DNA of 64,000 nucleotides from Rhizobium mesoamericanum STM3625 (GTDB lineage: Bacteria > Pseudomonadota > Alphaproteobacteria > Rhizobiales > Rhizobiaceae), in NCBI RefSeq assembly GCF_000312665.1, contig NZ_HF536772.1, forward strand, positions 2,565,136 through 2,629,135, given 5' to 3'. Of this stretch, positions 29,387 through 40,362 are shown piece after piece. Position 1 is the first letter of the stretch. Every line of letters begins with the position of its first letter. A program made the translations under genes and the position numbers. A model generated the notes under the pieces. That model saw only the letters and a list, made by a program, of their open reading frames with translations. It did no database searches and was not told where the DNA came from.

Positions 29387-30520
29387 ATGCTTGGCTTGAC
29401 CGGTATACTAGCGTTCCTGACGGGCTATATGGTGCCCTTCGTTCTGGTGTTGTCGTTGCTCGTCTTCGTGCACGAGATGGGTCACTATCTTGTCGGGCGC
29501 TGGAGCGGCATCCGCGTATTGGCATTTTCGATTGGCTTCGGTCCCGAGTTGCTCGGTTTCACCGACAAGCATGGAACCCGCTGGAAGCTTTCCCTGATAC
29601 CGCTTGGCGGCTACGTCCGCTTTTTCGGCGACGAGGACGTATCGAGCAAGCCCGACGAAGATAAACTCGCTGCCATGTCAGCAGAGGATCGGGCTCGTTC
29701 GTTTGCCGGCGCGAAACTGTGGAAGCGTGCGGCGACCGTCGCCGCCGGCCCAATTGCAAACTTCATTCTGGCGATTGCGATTTTTGCCGTTCTTTTCTCG
29801 ATCTACGGCCGATCGGTCGCAGATCCCGTTGTGGCAGAAGTCAAGCCGGGCAGTGTAGCTGCCGAAGCCGGCGTGATGCCGGGTGACCTTTTGATCGCCA
29901 TCGATGGTACGAAAGTCGAGACGTTTGATGATGTGCGCCGCTACGTCAGTATTCGGCCCGAGCAGCGGATCATCGTAACGATTGAGCGCAACGGCGAGAA
30001 GCTGGATGTGCCGATGGTGCCAGCCCGGACGGATATGACCGATCAGTTCGGCAACAAGATCGAAATCGGACTTATCGGTATCGTCACGAACCAGGAGGTC
30101 GGCCACTTCAGAGTGCAGACCTATTCGCCGCTGCAGGCGGTGAAGGAAGGCGCGATCCAGACCTGGAACATCGTAACGGGAACCTTCAAGTATATTGGCA
30201 ATCTGGTCTCGGGGTATATGAAACCCGACCAGCTTGGCGGACCGATCCGTGTCGCGCAGGCGTCCGGCCAGATGGCAACGTTGGGCGTTGCAGCTTTGCT
30301 GCAGCTCGCGGCTGTCTTGTCGGTTTCCATCGGATTACTGAACCTGATGCCGGTTCCGGTACTTGATGGCGGTCATTTGATGTTCTATGCGATTGAAGCG
30401 GTGAGGGGAAAACCGTTGGGTTCGTCTGCGCAGGACATTGCGTTCCGCATTGGCTTGGCGATGGTTTTGAGTCTGATGGTTTTTGCCACCTGGAACGATA
30501 TAAGTGCTTTGATTGGCTGA
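29387..30520 (+). CDS. rseP: Site-2 intramembrane zinc protease RseP
   Basis: A 377-residue inner-membrane metalloprotease. The zinc motif H-E-M-G-H is at residues 29-33 in the first helix, a PDZ domain occupies about 125-205 (P-V-V-A-E-V-K-P-G-S-V-A-A-E-A-G-V-M-P-G-D), and the second active-site motif L-N-L-M-P-V-P-V-L-D-G-G-H lies in the third helix. Such proteases cut anti-sigma factors or signal-peptide remnants. One PDZ domain is recognised here, whereas the E. coli protein has two. The ATG behind GGCGGAAAG was chosen. Confidence 0.94.
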   Translation: MLGLTGILAFLTGYMVPFVLVLSLLVFVHEMGHYLVGRWSGIRVLAFSIGFGPELLGFTDKHGTRWKLSLIPLGGYVRFFGDEDVSSKPDEDKLAAMSAEDRARSFAGAKLWKRAATVAAGPIANFILAIAIFAVLFSIYGRSVADPVVAEVKPGSVAAEAGVMPGDLLIAIDGTKVETFDDVRRYVSIRPEQRIIVTIERNGEKLDVPMVPARTDMTDQFGNKIEIGLIGIVTNQEVGHFRVQTYSPLQAVKEGAIQTWNIVTGTFKYIGNLVSGYMKPDQLGGPIRVAQASGQMATLGVAALLQLAAVLSVSIGLLNLMPVPVLDGGHLMFYAIEAVRGKPLGSSAQDIAFRIGLAMVLSLMVFATWNDISALIG

Positions 30521-30557
30521 TTGCTGGACGAGGGAAAATTACCGTTTATTTACGATG

Positions 30558-30595
30558 TTTCAAAGCTGTAGTGGCCAATGCGTCACGCTTTGAAA
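30558..30595. other. Nine-base inverted repeat upstream of bamA
   Basis: TTTCAAAGC (30558-30566) and GCTTTGAAA (30587-30595) are perfect inverted repeats separated by 20 bases, in the 195-base spacer between rseP and bamA. It may be a regulatory stem-loop or a DNA operator. Confidence 0.35.
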
Positions 30596-30715
30596 TGAAG
30601 TAAACAGAAATTAACTTGCTCCCTTGCTTGTATGTCAAAAGCGGGTAAAACGACACACGTGGCCGGAATCGGGGGACGCCTGGAGCCGGGGACGAGAAAA
30701 AAGGTAATGGGTGAA

Positions 30716-33052
30716 ATGAAGGCTGGTTCAAGATTTTTGAACGCAGTATCGGCGGTTGCGCTGTCTGCAGGTATTGTTGCTTCGGGGGCAGGTGCAACGG
30801 TTATCGTCTCGGCTACGACGGCAGAAGCTGCAGTTATTCAGCGTATTGATGTACGTGGCGCGAGCCGTGTCGGTGCTGAGGCTGTTCGCTCGAATCTCAC
30901 GATCCAGCCGGGCAAGAGCTTCTCCAATGCCGATATCGATGACTCGGTTAAACAGCTCTACGACACCGGCTATTTTTCGGACGTCAAGATTTCCGTTTCG
31001 GGCAGCACTTTGGTCGTTTCCGTCCAGGAAGCGAAGCTTATCAACCAGGTCGTCTTTAACGGTAACCGCAAAATCAAGGACGACAAGCTTGCTGCCATCG
31101 TGAAGACGCATGCGGCTGGACCTTTTAACGACGCTCAGATCCAGGCAGACATTCAGGCCATCAAGGATGCGTATGCCGCTACCGGCCGTAGCGAAGTCAA
31201 GGTGACCACACAGGTCGTGCCGCTAGGTGAGGGACGGGTCAATCTGGCCTTCGTCATCGACGAGGGTGATCGCACCAAGATCGACGCTATTAATTTCGTC
31301 GGCAACAATGCCTATAGCTCCGGGCGTCTTGCCTCTGTCATCAACACGAAGCGCTCCAACTTCCTGTCGTTCCTGACCCGCAAGGACGTCTACAGCGAAG
31401 ATAAGCTTCATGCAGACGAAGAGGCGCTGCGTCAGTTCTACTATAATCGCGGATATGCCGACTTCCGTATCATCTCGTCGGATGCGGTTTTCGACGAGGC
31501 AACGAACAAGTACACGCTGACCTTCAACATGGAAGAAGGGCCGCGCTACAATTTTGGTCCCATAACGGTGCAGTCGACCGTTCCCGGTATCGATGCCAAC
31601 CAGCTCCAGGGGCTTGTTCGCACGCGCGAGGGACAGGTCTACAGCGCCAAGGAAGTCCAGAAGTCCATGGAGGCGATCTCCGATCAGGTCGCTTCAGCTG
31701 GCTATCCGTTTGCGCGCGTCACGCCGCGCGGCAACCGCGATCTGGGCAACAACACGATTGGCGTCGAATACCTGGTCGATCAGGGTGAGCGCGCCTATGT
31801 CGAGCGCATCGAAATTCGCGGCAACAGCCGTACGCGTGACTTTGTCATTCGTCGCGAGTTCGACATGAGCGAAGGCGACGCCTTCAACCAGCAGATGATC
31901 ACACGGGCAAAGCGCCGCCTCGAGGCTCTTGGCTACTTCTCGTCTGTCAATATCTCGACACAGCCTGGCAGTTCGCCGGATCGCGTTGTTGTCGTCGTTG
32001 ACGTTCAGGATCAGTCGACCGGTTCGTTCGGTATCGGCGCAGGCTATGCCGCCGGTGGCGACGGTCTCATTCTCGAAGCGTCCGTTGAGGAAAAGAACTT
32101 CCTCGGTCGTGGACAGTACATCAAGATCAGCGCTGGTGGCGGTCAAGAGGGCTCGCGGACCTACGGCCTGAACTTCACGGAACCTTACTTCCTGGGTTAC
32201 CGTCTGGCCGTTGGTTTTGACCTTAACCACAGCGAGACGTCGAGCAACGACAACTACGACTACGAGGAAAACAGCGGCGTACTGCGTGCGACGGCGCCGA
32301 TCACGGAAGATCTGGCAACGACGTTCCGCTATAACTACAAGCAGATGAAGTATGACCCGTCGGGTTCGCTGAGCGATCTGTCTGCGCCGTATCAGAACCT
32401 CGTCGAGAATAGCCCATGGGTAAAGTCGTCCATTTCGCAGACGCTGACCTACAACACGCTAGATGACATGACGTTGCCTCGTGAAGGCATCTACGCAAGC
32501 CTCACGCACGAAATTGCAGGCTTGGGCGGTGACTCGCACTTCTACAAAATCTACGGCAAGGCACGCTATTACCACCTGCTGGCAGACGATGCTGACATCA
32601 TTGGCTCGGTCACGGGTTCGGCAGGCTATGTTGTCGGCTTTGACAAGCACCTGAACGTCTTTGATCAGTTTACGCTGACGAACGGCGATATCAGAGGCTT
32701 CGAGAACAAGGGTATCGGCCCACGCATTGCCGGTGCAAACGACGACCCGCTCGGTGGCACGACCTATTTCACGGTCTCGGCTGAAGCGACGTTCCCGCTA
32801 CCGGCCGTTCCGCGCGACTTCGGCTTGCGCGGCGCCGTGTTTGCCGATGCCGGCACGCTGTTTGGCAATGATGTCGACCCGCTCGGTGATACCGTCAACG
32901 GTAAAGACGCTTCCTTGCGTGCCTCTGTCGGTGTCGGTCTCATGTGGGCATCGCCATTCGGTACGCTGCGCGTCGACTACGCCATTCCGGTTGCCAAGGA
33001 AGACTTCGACAAGACTCAGAACTTCAAGTTTGGCATAAACAACCAATTCTGA
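30716..33052 (+). CDS. bamA: Outer membrane protein assembly factor BamA
   Basis: A 778-residue Omp85 protein that inserts beta-barrel proteins into the outer membrane. After a signal peptide (M-K-A-G-S-R-F-L-N-A-V-S... to about residue 40), five POTRA domains run from about 42 to 420, beginning I-Q-R-I-D-V-R-G-A-S-R-V, followed by a 16-strand barrel with the N-P-L/R-G-F landmarks (N-G-D-I-R-G-F-E-N-K-G-I-G-P-R) and terminal F-K-F-G-I-N-N-Q-F. The start could also be the ATG nine bases earlier. It precedes the lipid A genes by 49 bases. Confidence 0.95.
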   Translation: MKAGSRFLNAVSAVALSAGIVASGAGATVIVSATTAEAAVIQRIDVRGASRVGAEAVRSNLTIQPGKSFSNADIDDSVKQLYDTGYFSDVKISVSGSTLVVSVQEAKLINQVVFNGNRKIKDDKLAAIVKTHAAGPFNDAQIQADIQAIKDAYAATGRSEVKVTTQVVPLGEGRVNLAFVIDEGDRTKIDAINFVGNNAYSSGRLASVINTKRSNFLSFLTRKDVYSEDKLHADEEALRQFYYNRGYADFRIISSDAVFDEATNKYTLTFNMEEGPRYNFGPITVQSTVPGIDANQLQGLVRTREGQVYSAKEVQKSMEAISDQVASAGYPFARVTPRGNRDLGNNTIGVEYLVDQGERAYVERIEIRGNSRTRDFVIRREFDMSEGDAFNQQMITRAKRRLEALGYFSSVNISTQPGSSPDRVVVVVDVQDQSTGSFGIGAGYAAGGDGLILEASVEEKNFLGRGQYIKISAGGGQEGSRTYGLNFTEPYFLGYRLAVGFDLNHSETSSNDNYDYEENSGVLRATAPITEDLATTFRYNYKQMKYDPSGSLSDLSAPYQNLVENSPWVKSSISQTLTYNTLDDMTLPREGIYASLTHEIAGLGGDSHFYKIYGKARYYHLLADDADIIGSVTGSAGYVVGFDKHLNVFDQFTLTNGDIRGFENKGIGPRIAGANDDPLGGTTYFTVSAEATFPLPAVPRDFGLRGAVFADAGTLFGNDVDPLGDTVNGKDASLRASVGVGLMWASPFGTLRVDYAIPVAKEDFDKTQNFKFGINNQF

Positions 33053-33101
33053 TATCGGCAGTCCGGAACCGTAAACCGAATTCCGTTCTGGAGATTTGCC
33101 G

Positions 33102-34163
33102 ATGGAGCAAAATGGTTTTTTTCTGCCCCATGATGGCGTGAGACTCTCGGAGTTGGCGCAGTATCTTGGGGCAGACCTTGCTGATCCCAAAGACGCAGAT
33201 GTTATAATCCGCTCCGTTTCGCCCGTAAATCGGGCGAAAGCGGGTGATCTCTGTTACATCATGTCGAAGAAGAGCAAGGACGAGCTCGCGACCTGTGCGG
33301 CATCTGCCGTGCTTTGCAGCGCTGGCCTGAGATCGCTGGTGCCCGATCACCTGCCTGTTTTGATTTCAAAGAACGCTCATGCGGCCTTTGCCATGGCGGG
33401 GGGCTATCTCTACCCGAAGGCACTTCGGCCGGAATTGTTGTTATCCGAAGGAACAGGCATCTCTGATCACGCGGTTGTCGATAAGACGGCGCGCCTGGAA
33501 GGCAAGATCTCGGTCGAACCATTCGCGATCATCGGTGCGCATGCCGAAATCGGCGAAGGCACACACATTGGAGCAGGCGCGATCATCGGGCCAAACGTCA
33601 AGATCGGCCGCAATTGTACGATCGCGGCCGGCGCCAGCGTGCTGTGCGCACTCGTGGGCAACGGCGTCGTCATTCATAATGGTGCGCGCATTGGCCAGGA
33701 TGGCTTCGGTTATGCTCCAGGTCCGCGCGGGATGATCAAGATCGTTCAGATCGGCCGGGTCATCATTCAGGATCATGTCGAGATTGGCGCCAATACGACG
33801 ATCGATCGCGGTACCATGGATGATACCGTCATCGGCGAGGGTACGAAGATCGATAATCAGGTTCAGATCGGCCACAATGTCCGCGTCGGGCGCCATTGCG
33901 CCATCGTTTCCCAGGTCGGTATTGCCGGCAGCACGGTCCTTGGTGATGGTGTGCAGATCGGCGGACAGGCTGGGCTGAACGGACATATCAAGATCGGTGA
34001 CGGAGTGCAGATTGCCGCAAAGAGCGGCGTGATCGGAGACATACCCGCCGGCGAACGTTACGGTGGTGTACCCGCGCGTCCCATCAATGATTTCCTGCGA
34101 GAGACGGCAGCTATATTGGCGCGATCGACGGGCAGCAAGAAAACGGGAGAAAAGAATGACTGA
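33102..34163 (+). CDS. lpxD: UDP-3-O-acylglucosamine N-acyltransferase
   Basis: A 353-residue acyltransferase for the third step of lipid A synthesis, adding a hydroxyacyl chain from ACP to the 2-amino group. An N-terminal uridine-binding domain (about 1-100) is followed by a left-handed beta-helix of hexapeptide repeats ([17 protein letters not shown]). The catalytic histidine lies in the segment [11 protein letters not shown]. The ATG has GGAG eight bases upstream. Its end overlaps fabZ by eight bases. Confidence 0.95.
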   Translation: MEQNGFFLPHDGVRLSELAQYLGADLADPKDADVIIRSVSPVNRAKAGDLCYIMSKKSKDELATCAASAVLCSAGLRSLVPDHLPVLISKNAHAAFAMAGGYLYPKALRPELLLSEGTGISDHAVVDKTARLEGKISVEPFAIIGAHAEIGEGTHIGAGAIIGPNVKIGRNCTIAAGASVLCALVGNGVVIHNGARIGQDGFGYAPGPRGMIKIVQIGRVIIQDHVEIGANTTIDRGTMDDTVIGEGTKIDNQVQIGHNVRVGRHCAIVSQVGIAGSTVLGDGVQIGGQAGLNGHIKIGDGVQIAAKSGVIGDIPAGERYGGVPARPINDFLRETAAILARSTGSKKTGEKND

Positions 34164-34623
34164 GGAAGCCAAGACTTCGCTCTCTTCGGCAGACATCATC
34201 GAGATTATGAAGCTGCTGCCACATCGCTATCCGTTCCTCCTTGTGGATCGGATCATCGATATCGACGGCGACGAATCCGCGATCGGCATCAAGAACGTGA
34301 CCGCAAATGAACCGCATTTCACCGGTCACTTTCCGGACTCGCCAATCATGCCCGGTGTTCTGCTCATCGAAGGCATGGCACAGACGGCCGGCGCGATCTG
34401 CGCCAAAAAGCAAGGCGAGACCGGGAATCTTGTTTACTTCATGACGATAGACAACGCGCGATTCCGCAAGCCGGTCGTTCCCGGCGATCGTGTCGAATAT
34501 CACGTGAAGAAACAGAAGCAGCGCGGTAATATCTGGAAGTTCCATTGCGATGCTAAGGTTGACGGAGCGCTCGTCGCCGAAGCTGACATCGGCGCGATGA
34601 TCGTGCGCAAGGATCAGGCATGA
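34156..34623 (+). CDS. fabZ: 3-hydroxyacyl-ACP dehydratase FabZ
   Basis: A 155-residue hotdog-fold dehydratase that removes water from 3-hydroxyacyl-ACP in fatty-acid elongation. Catalytic H58 is in H-F-T-G-H-F-P and E72 in L-L-I-E-G-M-A-Q, with the earlier [12 protein letters not shown] signature. It competes with LpxA and LpxD for hydroxyacyl-ACP, which explains its place between them. It overlaps both neighbours (8 and 4 bases). Confidence 0.97.
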   Translation: MTEEAKTSLSSADIIEIMKLLPHRYPFLLVDRIIDIDGDESAIGIKNVTANEPHFTGHFPDSPIMPGVLLIEGMAQTAGAICAKKQGETGNLVYFMTIDNARFRKPVVPGDRVEYHVKKQKQRGNIWKFHCDAKVDGALVAEADIGAMIVRKDQA

Positions 34624-35438
34624 GCAACATTGCAGCCAGCGCCAGCATTCACGCCATGGCGGTCGTCGAAGACGGGGCCGTAATCGGCGAGAACGTCAAG
34701 ATCGGTCCTTTCTGCCACGTTGGGCCGAAGGTCGTGCTGGGTGACAATGTGGAACTGCTTGCGCATTCTGTTGTTGCCGGCAGGACGACGCTTGGTAAGG
34801 GGTGCAGGGTTTTCCCGATGGCCGTGATCGGCGGCGATCCGCAGAGCGTTCATCATGGCGGCGAAGAGACGACCTTGACGGTCGGCGATAATTGCACGTT
34901 CCGGGAAGGCGTGACGGTCAATACGGGTACCGCCGACTTCGGTGGCCAGACGATTGTCGGCCATAACAACCTTTTTCTGGCGAATTCGCATATCGCCCAT
35001 GATTGCCGGGTCGGAAACAACGTCATCATGTCCAACAATGTGATGCTCGCCGGCCACGTCACGATCGAGGATCGCGTCATTCTGGGTGGCGGCTGTGCTG
35101 TGCATCAGTTTACGCGTGTCGGCCGGCAGGCCTTTGTCGGCGGCCTTTCTGCCGTCAGCTATGACGTCATTCCCTATGGCATGCTGAATGGCAATCCCGG
35201 TCTTCTGAGCGGCCTTAACGTCGTTGGCATGACCCGGGCTGGAGTTGATCGAGCCACGATCCATACCGTGCGGCGCGCCTACAAGGCGATCTTCGAAGGC
35301 GACGGTTCAATCCGTGACAATGCCGCCGCGATCCGAGAGGAGTATGCCGATTGCGAGCAAGTCATCCAGATTCTCGACTTCATCGCCGCTGAAAGCGATC
35401 GTGCTCTTTCCTCTCCGACCAGGGGACAGAAAGGGTAA
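34620..35438 (+). CDS. lpxA: UDP-N-acetylglucosamine acyltransferase
   Basis: A 272-residue acyltransferase for the first step of lipid A synthesis. Hexapeptide repeats form the beta-helix for about 190 residues; the catalytic histidine is probably H127 in N-S-H-I-A-H-D-C. The C-terminal helical part ([17 protein letters not shown]) is typical. The start ATG overlaps the fabZ stop as ATGA. Confidence 0.96.
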   Translation: MSNIAASASIHAMAVVEDGAVIGENVKIGPFCHVGPKVVLGDNVELLAHSVVAGRTTLGKGCRVFPMAVIGGDPQSVHHGGEETTLTVGDNCTFREGVTVNTGTADFGGQTIVGHNNLFLANSHIAHDCRVGNNVIMSNNVMLAGHVTIEDRVILGGGCAVHQFTRVGRQAFVGGLSAVSYDVIPYGMLNGNPGLLSGLNVVGMTRAGVDRATIHTVRRAYKAIFEGDGSIRDNAAAIREEYADCEQVIQILDFIAAESDRALSSPTRGQKG

Positions 35439-35441
35439 TGC

Positions 35442-36323
35442 TTGGCTCTCGCGGGTGACATGGCAAAGGGCCGCTTGGCAATTATCGCGGGCAGCGGCCT
35501 TCTGCCGTCTCATGTCGCCACCGCGGCGCGTGACGCAGGCGAAAACCCCTTCATTATCGCTCTGAAAGACGAGGCCGACCGGTCCTGGGAAGGCTTTGAC
35601 CACGCGGTCATAGGCGTCGGCGATTTTGCTGCTCTCCATCGGATCTTTAAAAACAACGACATAGACCGCGTCGTAATGTCAGGCGGGGTACGTCGGCGTC
35701 CGGAATGGCGGGAAGTCCGGCCGACGCTGAAAACGCTCGTGAAACTGCCGTCGACAATCCGGACGCTGCTTGCTGGCGGCGACGATACGGTGTTGCGGAT
35801 GGTCATAACCTTGATCGAAGAGAATGGACGCAGGGTCGTTGGAGCGCACGAGATCGCACCCGATCTGCTTGCCTCCGTCGGTCCGCTGGGCGCCGTTCAT
35901 CCAAGCACAGATGACATAAAGGACGTCGCGCGAGCCGCGGAGGCCGCGGATGCGCTCGGCAGGCTGGACGTCGGTCAGGGGGCTGTTGCCGTTGGAGGCC
36001 GCATTGTTGCGCTCGAAGGAGTGGAGGGCACGGACAGCATGCTCGAACGCGTCGCAAACCTGCGAGCGTCGGGACGGATCTCGTCGCGCCGCCGCGGCGT
36101 GCTTGTGAAGCTTTGCAAGCCGCAGCAAGATATCCGCGCGGACCTGCCATCGATCGGAATTTCGACGATCGAGAACCTACAGAAGGCGGGACTGGCCGGC
36201 GTGGCTGTTGAGGCGGGGCGCTCACTCGTCCTGGAGCGAAATGCTGTCATAAAGGCTGCGGATGAAGCCGGTATCTTCGTGTGTGGATTGGACAGGGGTT
36301 TGCCATCCTGGGGGCTGGCGTGA
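35442..36323 (+). CDS. lpxI: UDP-2,3-diacylglucosamine diphosphatase LpxI
   Basis: A protein of up to 293 residues in the DUF1009/LpxI family, which hydrolyses UDP-2,3-diacylglucosamine to lipid X in alphaproteobacteria in place of LpxH. Visible segments are G-R-L-A-I-I-A-G-S-G-L-L-P, V-M-S-G-G-V-R-R-R-P, G-A-H-E-I-A-P-D-L-L and the C-terminal G-T-D-S-M-L-E-R catalytic region. The start may be TTG at 35442 (AAAGGG six bases before) or ATG at 35460; the ATG at 35438 is out of frame. It overlaps lpxB as GTGA. Confidence 0.93.
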   Translation: MALAGDMAKGRLAIIAGSGLLPSHVATAARDAGENPFIIALKDEADRSWEGFDHAVIGVGDFAALHRIFKNNDIDRVVMSGGVRRRPEWREVRPTLKTLVKLPSTIRTLLAGGDDTVLRMVITLIEENGRRVVGAHEIAPDLLASVGPLGAVHPSTDDIKDVARAAEAADALGRLDVGQGAVAVGGRIVALEGVEGTDSMLERVANLRASGRISSRRRGVLVKLCKPQQDIRADLPSIGISTIENLQKAGLAGVAVEAGRSLVLERNAVIKAADEAGIFVCGLDRGLPSWGLA

Positions 36324-37501
36324 GCGACACTTCACTGAAAGTTGCCATCGTTGTTGGAGAGGTTTCGGGCGACCTTCTGGGCGCGGACCTGATTGCCGCT
36401 TTGAAACGGCAATTTCCAGGTGACATAGACCTGATTGGGGTTGGGGGCGAGGGGCTAGAGGCGCAGGGTCTGCGCTCGCTTTTCGATTTCTCGGAGCTGC
36501 AGGTCATGGGCATCACGCAGGTACTTTCAAACCTGCCACGCCTGGTCCGCCGCATTGGCGAGGCGGCGTCAGCGATAATCGCCGCAAAACCCCATGTGCT
36601 TGTTATCGTGGACAGCCCGGATTTCACGCACAGGGTCGCCAAGCGCGTGCGCGCGGCCCTGCCCGAATTGCCCATCGTCAACTATGTTTGTCCGAGCGTT
36701 TGGGCGTGGAAGGAATATCGCGCTGAGCGTATGCTCGCTTACGTCGATCAGGTGCTGGCAGTCTTGCCCTTCGAACCGGAAGTGATGCGCAAGCTGGGTG
36801 GGCCGCCAACAACTTACGTTGGTCATCGTTTGACCGCCGATCAAAGGCTGTTGCACGCGCGAAGCGTGCGTGCGCGGACGAAGCCGCGAGAACAGGCCGA
36901 GCGCAAGACGGTGATGCTGCTGCCTGGTTCGCGTTCATCGGAGATTAGCAAGCTATTGCCGTACTTCGGCGATGCCGTCCACGAGTTGGTGACACGCAAC
37001 GGCGATATGCGCTTTGTTTTGCCGACGATGCCCCGACGCGAGGCGATGATCCGGAATCTTGTGAAGGATTGGACAACCAAGCCGGAGATCGTCACGGGAG
37101 CGGAGGCGAAGTGGCAGGCTTTCGCGGAAGCAGATGCCGCCATGGCAGCGTCGGGAACCGTCGTGCTCGAGCTGGCGCTGACCGGTGTTCCCTGTATTTC
37201 CGCGTACAAGACCGACTGGATCATCAAGCTTATGACCAGCAAGATCAAGACGTGGAGCGCGGCTCTTCCGAACCTGATCGCGGATTACGCTGTTGTGCCC
37301 GAATACATCAACGACGTTGTCCGAGGCGGCAGCTTTGCGCGCTGGATGGAGAAGCTCTGCGTCGACACCTTGCCTCGGCAGGCAATGATGGAGGGGTATG
37401 ATGTCCTCTGGCAGAGGATGCAGACAGAAAAGCCGCCGGGAGAATACGCGGCCGAGATTGTTCTCGACATCCTTCAAAAGAAAAAGCCCGGTCATTTCTG
37501 A
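36320..37501 (+). CDS. lpxB: Lipid-A-disaccharide synthase
   Basis: A 393-residue GT19 glycosyltransferase that joins lipid X and UDP-diacylglucosamine. The sequence has V-A-I-V-V-G-E-V-S-G-D-L-L-G-A-D at the start, V-D-S-P-D-F and N-Y-V-C-P-S-V-W-A-W in the centre, and L-P-G-S-R-S-S-E-I plus S-G-T-V-V-L-E-L in the UDP-binding half. The start is GTG overlapping the lpxI stop (GTGA) with a G-rich ribosome site. It ends the lipid A gene run; a hairpin begins within its stop region. Confidence 0.95.
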   Translation: MSDTSLKVAIVVGEVSGDLLGADLIAALKRQFPGDIDLIGVGGEGLEAQGLRSLFDFSELQVMGITQVLSNLPRLVRRIGEAASAIIAAKPHVLVIVDSPDFTHRVAKRVRAALPELPIVNYVCPSVWAWKEYRAERMLAYVDQVLAVLPFEPEVMRKLGGPPTTYVGHRLTADQRLLHARSVRARTKPREQAERKTVMLLPGSRSSEISKLLPYFGDAVHELVTRNGDMRFVLPTMPRREAMIRNLVKDWTTKPEIVTGAEAKWQAFAEADAAMAASGTVVLELALTGVPCISAYKTDWIIKLMTSKIKTWSAALPNLIADYAVVPEYINDVVRGGSFARWMEKLCVDTLPRQAMMEGYDVLWQRMQTEKPPGEYAAEIVLDILQKKKPGHF

Positions 37502-37510
37502 CCGAGCCTT
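37486..37510. terminator. Hairpin between convergent lpxB and gltA
   Basis: CGGTCA (37489-37494) pairs with TGACCG (37499-37504), overlapping the lpxB stop codon, with A-rich sequence before and CCTTTGCTT after it. Probably bidirectional. Confidence 0.6.
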
Positions 37511-37529
37511 TGCTTCTTGCTATTGCTGA

Positions 37530-38819
<1,290 letters not shown>

Positions 38820-39446
38820 TATGATCCTCCAAACTGGCGGTTGGCGCCATAAAAGGCGCCATAGGGTTAAGCGTCGTCGATGATTGCTATATGATCGCGC
38901 GCCTAATGCCAAGTTACCGTGACGCCATTTTGTGCATTGCAGTATCAACTTTTGGGCACTGCTGCGATGAGCGTCGCGCATAGCAGAAGCTGATGATTAT
39001 CCTTGGCTTTTCTGACTTCCGATTTTCCCTCAGATTTCAATCGATTATCTCTGCCTAGAAGCCGTTGAGCTTGCATTCTGGTTGTAGTGGCGGCTGTTTT
39101 TTTGGGCGCAATGCATGCCGGGGTTGAAGCCATCCAAGTTAAGGAAGGCCGCCCGCGGTGCGGATGCGTTTCGGCGCGGAAGGACCTTCGCATCCTCGTT
39201 TTGGCGCTGCCTGCGTTATCGTCGACATTACCGTAACGCTTGCTCACCTGCCTACGACGGAATGCCGGTCAGCCGAGCTTCTGTTTAGAGGTGAAGCCCC
39301 GTGTAGATTGGGCGCTTGCCAGATAAGGATGGATGGGTACGGCCTAGACGTTTTAACGACGGTCTACGCCAGATTTGGCCGCCTTTGGGTGAGGCATAGG
39401 ACATACAACTGGCCAAAACGCACCCTAGACGGTGAGCCACCTGTCT
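38820..39446. other. 627-base spacer between gltA and lexA, no recognisable gene
   Basis: Both strands have open stretches of about 100 codons (38945-39247 minus; 39158-39466 plus), but neither product resembles anything I know, neither has a convincing ribosome site, and both have a shadow-like composition. The part next to gltA presumably holds its promoter. I cannot find transposase, tRNA or riboswitch features. Some relatives, from memory, carry gltX and comEC between lexA and gltA; neither is seen here. Confidence 0.5.
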
Positions 39447-40163
39447 TCAATGATAACGGCGAATGAGGCCGACGAGCTTGCCTTGAACCTTGACACGGTC
39501 AGGTCCGAAAATACGCGTTTCATAAGCCGGGTTCGCGGCTTCGAGTGCAATGGAAGCGCCTTTGCGACGGAAGCGCTTGAGGGTCGCTTCCTCGTCATCG
39601 ACGAGTGCGACAACGATGTCGCCGGCATTTGCAGTGCTGGCGTTGCGGATGATCACGGTATCGCCGTCGAAGATGCCGGCTTCGATCATGGAGTCGCCCT
39701 TCACCTCGAGCGCATAGTGTTCACCCTGGCCAAGCATGTCGGCTGGAACAGTGATGTCGTGGGTATTGTTCTGGATCGCGGAAATCGGCACACCGGCGGC
39801 GATCCGTCCCATAACCGGTACAGACGCAGAACCGCCATTGTCCGCATGTGCAGCCGGCTTCGTCGGCGCAACCGGCTGCGGTTTGCCAAGGCTGCCTTCG
39901 ATGACGCTCGGCGAAAACCCTCGGCGGGGCTGCAGGCTCGGATTATAGGCCTCGGGTAGCTTGATGACCTCCAGGGCGCGCGCCCTATTCGGCAGTCTGC
40001 GAATGAAGCCGCGTTCTTCGAGCGCCGTAATCAGCCGGTGGATACCCGACTTCGACGCGAGATCCAAGGCGTCCTTCATTTCATCGAAAGAGGGGGGAAC
40101 ACCGGACTCCTTCATTCGTTCGTGAATGAAGAGAAGAAGCTCCTGTTGCTTGCGCGTCAGCAT
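39447..40163 (-). CDS. lexA: LexA SOS repressor
   Basis: A 238-residue self-cleaving repressor. The N-terminal winged helix runs from 1 to about 65 ([16 protein letters not shown]). The RecA-stimulated cleavage site is A123-G124 in I-A-A-G-V-P, the catalytic serine is S158 in G-D-S-M-I-E-A-G and the lysine is K196 in E-E-A-T-L-K-R. The linker is longer than in E. coli, as is usual in rhizobia. The SOS box 50 bases upstream indicates autoregulation. Confidence 0.97.
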   Translation of the reverse strand: MLTRKQQELLLFIHERMKESGVPPSFDEMKDALDLASKSGIHRLITALEERGFIRRLPNRARALEVIKLPEAYNPSLQPRRGFSPSVIEGSLGKPQPVAPTKPAAHADNGGSASVPVMGRIAAGVPISAIQNNTHDITVPADMLGQGEHYALEVKGDSMIEAGIFDGDTVIIRNASTANAGDIVVALVDDEEATLKRFRRKGASIALEAANPAYETRIFGPDRVKVQGKLVGLIRRYH

Positions 40164-40212
40164 CGAAGTCGAACCCCAGAGTCGTGAAACAAAGCCAGAA
40201 CGGACACTATAT

Positions 40213-40227
40213 GTTCCATATGTGTTC
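40213..40227. promoter_or_regulatory. LexA (SOS) box upstream of lexA
   Basis: GTTC (40213-40216), seven bases, GTTC (40224-40227): an exact match to the alphaproteobacterial SOS box GTTC-N7-GTTC. On the lexA strand it lies between a CTTGCG -35-like hexamer and TATAGT, so binding would block lexA transcription. Confidence 0.9.
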
Positions 40228-40362
40228 CGCAAGTACCTAAATTTTCGTAAAACTTGCCTGCAACATGTTCAGTTTTTGCGTTGGTTTTCGGCGAAAGCGC
40301 AGAAGGGGGTTGCATTGTTCCCTGGCCCGGCGCACATCTTCGCAAATTCCCGGGAGTTTGCC

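Noticed and set aside
34620..35438. Possible second lpxD-like gene because of the many hexapeptide repeats
   Set aside because: The sequence has the N-S-H-I-A-H-D-C catalytic motif and the C-terminal helices of LpxA, so it is lpxA.
38945..39466. Two open frames of about 100 codons in the gltA-lexA spacer
   Set aside because: They overlap on opposite strands, lack ribosome sites and family resemblance, and their composition is not like neighbouring genes.
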